Positions 12,928 to 15,939 of a DNA stretch of 15,939 bases are shown here, in pieces. The position numbers were made by a program, and so were the translations under genes. Every line of letters begins with the position of its first letter. Within the stretch, counting starts at the first letter, position 1. The notes beneath the pieces were generated by a model. It was not told the DNA's origin. It did not search any database and worked only from the letters and a program-made list of their open reading frames with translations. Location: positions 1-15,939 of the forward strand of contig DATJZH010000066.1 of NCBI GenBank assembly GCA_035499215.1. The letters run 5' to 3'. The DNA comes from DATJZH01 sp035499215 (GTDB lineage: Bacteria > Actinomycetota > Actinomycetes > Streptosporangiales > Streptosporangiaceae).

Positions 12928-12939
12928 GCCAGCTGGCCT
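12928..12939. terminator. Palindrome after the NUDIX gene (uncertain)
   Basis: GGCCAGCTGGCC is a perfect 12-bp palindrome starting two bases past the NUDIX stop on the minus strand, among other GGCC-rich repeats. It could be a weak terminator between NUDIX and the marP-like gene or simply base composition. Confidence 0.2.
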
Positions 12940-12941
12940 GG

Positions 12942-13646
12942 CTAGGCTAACCGGACCGGCCCGGGACCGCCGGAGGCCAGGGCATAGGCTTCCGGCGGCA
13001 GATCTTCGGCCCGGCCCGCGTCCCATGGCAGTTCCCACCCGCCCAGGGCCAGCAGCCGGTCCACCACCAGCGCGGTGAACCCCCACACCAGCATCCCGGC
13101 AGCCCGGAAGGCTGGCCCGGAGTAACCGCCCGGATACCGGATCGTCAGCCGGTTGGCCGGATCGGCGAGCTCGGCGACCGCGACCCTGGCCACGGCGGCG
13201 ACCTCCGCCGGGTCCCCCGGCGCCGCCCGCACCGGGCACCGCCACCAGGCGAGCACAGGCGTCACGGAGAAGCCGCTGCGCGCGATGAACAGCTCCGGCA
13301 GAACCTCGAGCACCTGCACGCCCGATGGCTCGACCCGTGCTTCCTCCGCTGCCTCCCGCAGCGCTGCCGCGGCCGGGCCGGCATCGCCGGCGTCGATCAT
13401 CCCGCCGGGAAAGGCGGCCTGGCCGGCATGCCTGCGCAGCGAGCTGCTCCGCTGCACCAGCAGCAGATCAGGCCCGGCTGGTCCCTCGCCGAACAAGATG
13501 AGCACGGCCGAGGGCCGGCCACCGCCAGGCGGCGGCGCCAGTCCCCGCGGCACCGCCATCGCCGCCGCCGAGCGGGCCAGCGCCGCCAGCCAGCCGGGCG
13601 GCCCGGCCTGCGCATCTCCGGTACCGGACTCGCGTGCGGCCGTCAT
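12942..13646 (-). CDS. NUDIX hydrolase, CoA pyrophosphatase-like (NudL)
   Basis: This 234-residue enzyme is predicted to hydrolyse a nucleoside diphosphate derivative, most likely coenzyme A or a related compound. LLLVQRSSSLRRHAGQAAFP (61-80) followed by GG is the pattern preceding the NUDIX box in CoA pyrophosphatases, and the box continues to REAAEEARV (97-105) with the metal-binding Glu98, Glu101 and Glu102. The usual glycine after EE is Ala, a mild departure. The start ATG at 13646 overlaps the nth stop as ATGA; an open frame further upstream lies inside nth. In mycobacteria a NUDIX gene (Rv3672c) lies between marP and nth in the same order. Confidence 0.88.
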   Translation of the reverse strand: MTAARESGTGDAQAGPPGWLAALARSAAAMAVPRGLAPPPGGGRPSAVLILFGEGPAGPDLLLVQRSSSLRRHAGQAAFPGGMIDAGDAGPAAAALREAAEEARVEPSGVQVLEVLPELFIARSGFSVTPVLAWWRCPVRAAPGDPAEVAAVARVAVAELADPANRLTIRYPGGYSGPAFRAAGMLVWGFTALVVDRLLALGGWELPWDAGRAEDLPPEAYALASGGPGPVRLA

Positions 13647-14350
13647 GAGAACGGCCCGGCCCGGACAAGCTTGCGCGCCGTCGCCTCGTCGGTCGGGCCC
13701 TCCCCGAACGACGGGCAGAGCCCGGCCAGCCCGCACGCACCGCACGCGGGCCTGCGAGCATGGCATACCCGGCGGCCATGCCAGATCATCCGGTTGGACA
13801 GCGTGGTCCACTGCGATCGCGGAAACAGCGAGCCGACGTCCCGCTCGATCTTGTCCGGATCGCCGTCCGCGGTCCAGCCGAACCGGCGAGACAGCCGGGC
13901 GAAGTGCGTGTCCACCGTGATGCCGGGTATCCCGAAAGCGTTGCCGAGCACCACGTTGGCCGTCTTCCTGCCGACCCCGGGCAGCGACACCAGGCCGGCG
14001 AGGGTTGCGGGCACCTCGCCGCCGTACCGCTCGCACAGCGCCTGCCCCAGGCCGATGATGCTGGTGGTCTTGGCCCGGAAGAAACCTGTCGACTGGATGA
14101 TCTTCTCGACCTCGCCCCGGTCGGCGGCCGCGTAGTCCGCGGCGGTCCGGTACCGGGCGAAGAGCACCGGCGTGACCTGGTTGACCCGCCGGTCGGTGCA
14201 CTGCGCCGACAGGATCGTAGCGATGAGAAGCTCAAGCGGCGTGCTGAAATCGAGCTCGCAGTGCGCGTCGGGATAGAGCGCGGCCAGCTCCCTGCTGATC
14301 CGGCGGGCACGCCGGACCAGCGCGGTCCTGGACGGCGGGTTGGTCAGCAC
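13643..14350 (-). CDS. nth: Endonuclease III
   Basis: This bifunctional DNA glycosylase/AP lyase removes oxidised pyrimidines in base excision repair. The 235-residue product has LLIATILSAQCTD (41-53), the helix-hairpin-helix LPGVGRKTANVV (123-134) with catalytic Lys129, and catalytic Asp147 in VDTH. The iron-sulfur loop has the exact spacing C-x6-C-x2-C-x5-C (Cys196, 203, 206, 212). The start is GTG 14350, nine bases after the ComF-like gene's stop, with no strong ribosome site; translational coupling is likely. The stop overlaps the NUDIX start by four bases. Confidence 0.97.
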   Translation of the reverse strand: MLTNPPSRTALVRRARRISRELAALYPDAHCELDFSTPLELLIATILSAQCTDRRVNQVTPVLFARYRTAADYAAADRGEVEKIIQSTGFFRAKTTSIIGLGQALCERYGGEVPATLAGLVSLPGVGRKTANVVLGNAFGIPGITVDTHFARLSRRFGWTADGDPDKIERDVGSLFPRSQWTTLSNRMIWHGRRVCHARRPACGACGLAGLCPSFGEGPTDEATARKLVRAGPFS

Positions 14351-14359
14351 GGGACCAGC

Positions 14360-15178
14360 CTATGTACCAGCAGCCGGGCTTGCGGCGGCGGCGGGCGCGG
14401 TTGCCCGCGCCGCCGGTGCCCGCAGCGCGCCATCGTGCACCGCGCACAGCTGGGGCCGCAGCGGCATGGCGAAGCTATCCGGTCCCGCCCCGGCCGGAAC
14501 GGGAACTGCCAGGTGACGGCCCAGCACGACCACGATCACGCACCCGGCGCCCGCGCGCAGCAGCGTCATCGCCGCCGACTGGGCGCTCGCGCCGGAAGTC
14601 CACGTATCGTCCAGCAGCAGTATCGACGCGCCGCGCTGCCGCGGCGCGTCGAAGCGCCCCGGATCCAGCTCGCGGGCCGCGGCGGCGCCGGGCCGCGCAG
14701 ATAGCCCGGCCCACCGAGCCGCCAGGTAGGGAGCGATGAGCGCGCGCAGCGGATGGGTGCCGCCCCGCCCGCGGCCGCTCGGCACGACCGCGAGGTGGGT
14801 CGGGCCGCGCAGGCCGCAGCGCCGCCACAGGCACGGTCCGTGATCATGCAGGAAGGCCAGCAGCAGGAGCCGGAGTGCGGCCGATGCCGCATCGGCACCC
14901 TGGCGGCCGGACTTGTACAGCCACAGGTTCGAAGCGTGCGGCCCGCCCTTGGGCGCGTAGGCGACGGGAACCACGAGATCAGCCAGGCCGCCGGGGGCGG
15001 ACTCGGCATGCAGCTCGCACTGATAGCAGCGCGAGCAGCCGGCCCGGGCCGGCCCCCGGCACACGATGCACAGCCCGGGGCAGCCCGGCCGCGGCGCGCT
15101 GAGGAGCCGGGCGTGGCCTGCCGACAGGCTCCGGAGCATGCCCCACGCCGCCTCTGTCGACCGCGCCGCCGGGAGCAT
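14360..15178 (-). CDS. ComF-like phosphoribosyltransferase
   Basis: This protein of about 272 residues has an N-terminal cysteine cluster, CPGLCIVC (33-40) and CSRCYQC (48-54), like the zinc-binding part of ComF proteins, then a phosphoribosyltransferase domain with the PRPP-binding motif ILLLDDTWTSGAS (186-198). VVPSGRGRGGTHPL (131-144) is a further family-like segment. ComF is known in DNA uptake, but most actinobacterial members have no known role. The start is uncertain: ATG 15178 is favoured, ATG 15139 is possible, and the frame is open beyond into an intergenic region that opposes the right-end gene. It heads a probable operon with nth and the NUDIX gene. The last 30 residues are Ala/Pro-rich. 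Confidence 0.83.
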   Translation of the reverse strand: MLPAARSTEAAWGMLRSLSAGHARLLSAPRPGCPGLCIVCRGPARAGCSRCYQCELHAESAPGGLADLVVPVAYAPKGGPHASNLWLYKSGRQGADAASAALRLLLLAFLHDHGPCLWRRCGLRGPTHLAVVPSGRGRGGTHPLRALIAPYLAARWAGLSARPGAAAARELDPGRFDAPRQRGASILLLDDTWTSGASAQSAAMTLLRAGAGCVIVVVLGRHLAVPVPAGAGPDSFAMPLRPQLCAVHDGALRAPAARATAPAAAASPAAGT

Positions 15179-15419
15179 GCGGGCGAGGTTACGGCCGACT
15201 ACCGACGTTTTGCCGAAATTCGTGGTGGCCGGCGAGCGTGCTCCGGCGGGACGATAGTGTTGCTCACAGCCCGCCGCGGGCTCTGCCAGGTTGCCTGGGC
15301 GTTTCATGGTCTCCGGTCGGGAGACGATGAGCTCTGAGCCGCAGCAGCAAGGTGCGTGCTGCGCGGTGGCCAGCGGACAGGGCGGGGGCCGAGTTCCATC
15401 GACCATAAACCGGGACGAC

Positions 15420-15425
15420 TGTAAT
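15420..15425 (+). promoter_or_regulatory. Candidate -10 element for the right-end membrane protein gene
   Basis: TGTAAT matches the -10 pattern at four to five positions. It overlaps the first ATG (15424) and is four bases from the second in-frame ATG (15430), rather close for a start of transcription. No ribosome site precedes either ATG. Weak. Confidence 0.2.
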
Positions 15426-15939
15426 GCGAATGCCAGGGACATCCGCCGGGCAGGCATCTTCGGGATCTGGCCCGGGCTCGGCGGTAGCGGGGGAACGCGC
15501 CGGCGGTTCCCCTGCGCAAGAAGCAGCCGCGAACGCGAGCGCATCCCCCGGCGGCGACTCAGGTGGCGACGCGCCAGCCAGTCCTCGCCGGCTTGCCCGG
15601 TACGCGCTGCCTGGCCGGTGCCTCGCGCTGCTGCGCGGGCACTGGCTCGCTGCGGTGCTGCTCACCGCGGGCCTGGTCGTGCGGGTACTGGTCATGGTGG
15701 CGTACCGGCCAGCCCTGCTCTACGTCGATACGCTCAAGTACCTCTACAGCTCGTGGGCCGGCTCAGATCCAGTCGGCTACAAGGTGCCGCTCAAGCTCAT
15801 TCTGCTGGTCGGCAACCTGCAGACCGTCGTGGCCGTCCAGCACCTGCTCGGCCTGGCGATGGCGGTCGCCCTGTACGCCGTGCTGGTGCGCCGCGGCACG
15901 GCCCGCTGGCTGGCCGCCATCGCCATCGCCCCGGTCCTG
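15424..15939 (+). CDS. Membrane protein, GT-C glycosyltransferase-like (3' end beyond right edge)
   Basis: The first 172 residues are visible. Residues 1-55 are Ser/Gly/Ala-rich and probably a disordered cytoplasmic tail. A basic segment (RRLARY) is followed by a first membrane segment at about 74-94, then a short loop LLYVDTLKYLY (98-108) holding Asp102, DPVGYKVPLK (115-124) and further hydrophobic segments at 125-155 and 162 onward. An aspartate just after the first membrane helix, followed by DP-x-GY and QHLLGL, resembles actinobacterial GT-C proteins, which move sugars from polyprenyl carriers outside the membrane. This is by resemblance only. The start may be ATG 15424 or 15430. The gene is divergent from the ComF-like gene. 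Confidence 0.75.
   Translation, partial: MRMPGTSAGQASSGSGPGSAVAGERAGGSPAQEAAANASASPGGDSGGDAPASPRRLARYALPGRCLALLRGHWLAAVLLTAGLVVRVLVMVAYRPALLYVDTLKYLYSSWAGSDPVGYKVPLKLILLVGNLQTVVAVQHLLGLAMAVALYAVLVRRGTARWLAAIAIAPVL

Overview
The window is very GC-rich, with strongly GC-biased third codon positions and several GTG starts. It looks like chromosomal DNA of a sporulating-type actinobacterium (Streptomyces/Streptosporangiales-like). The best evidence is a cluster that matches, from memory, the Streptomyces coelicolor bldG locus: a BldG-like anti-anti-sigma factor, its anti-sigma partner, the membrane pyrophosphatase HppA and a DUF1998 helicase. No insertion sequence, prophage, CRISPR array, rRNA or tRNA was recognised, so this is mostly conserved core chromosome.

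Layout, left to right. (1) 1-629, minus: 5' part of an ABC ATPase that runs off the left edge, divergent from serB (901-2199, plus), a phosphoserine phosphatase with two ACT domains. (2) 2259-5639, minus: bldG-like STAS protein, then an anti-sigma ATPase-like protein, then hppA, a K+-independent-type proton pyrophosphatase that converges on serB. (3) 5804-8338, plus: MrfA/SftH-type helicase, divergent from bldG across 164 bp. A HAD-IB hydrolase follows (8424-9278). (4) 9279-9723: the only gene-free stretch above 300 bp. It holds a strong terminator-like hairpin. (5) 9724-11596, plus: a tightly packed operon of a holin-like membrane protein, an epoxide-hydrolase-like enzyme and a DUF309 protein. 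(6) 11661-15178, minus: ComF-like phosphoribosyltransferase, endonuclease III, a NUDIX (CoA pyrophosphatase-like) hydrolase, and a MarP-like membrane serine protease. (7) 15424-end, plus: N-terminal part of a multi-membrane-segment protein resembling GT-C glycosyltransferases, cut by the right edge.

Regions 5 and 6 resemble the Mycobacterium tuberculosis Rv3669-Rv3674c neighbourhood (holin-like protein, EphE, MarP, NUDIX, Nth), but without the thioredoxin-like gene between nth and NUDIX, and with a ComF gene beside nth where Crp would be expected. The genes suggest a housekeeping and stress-response neighbourhood: partner-switching regulation, membrane energetics, DNA repair, acid/envelope stress protease and nucleotide sanitation.

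I found no convincing new multi-gene system. The observations most worth checking are: an anti-sigma factor that appears to have lost ATP-binding residues; recurring short GC-rich repeats at gene 3' ends (serB, the HAD gene, after the DUF309 gene); a perfect 12-bp hairpin inside the last codons of the helicase gene; an orphan terminator in the gene-free region; and the altered nth neighbourhood.
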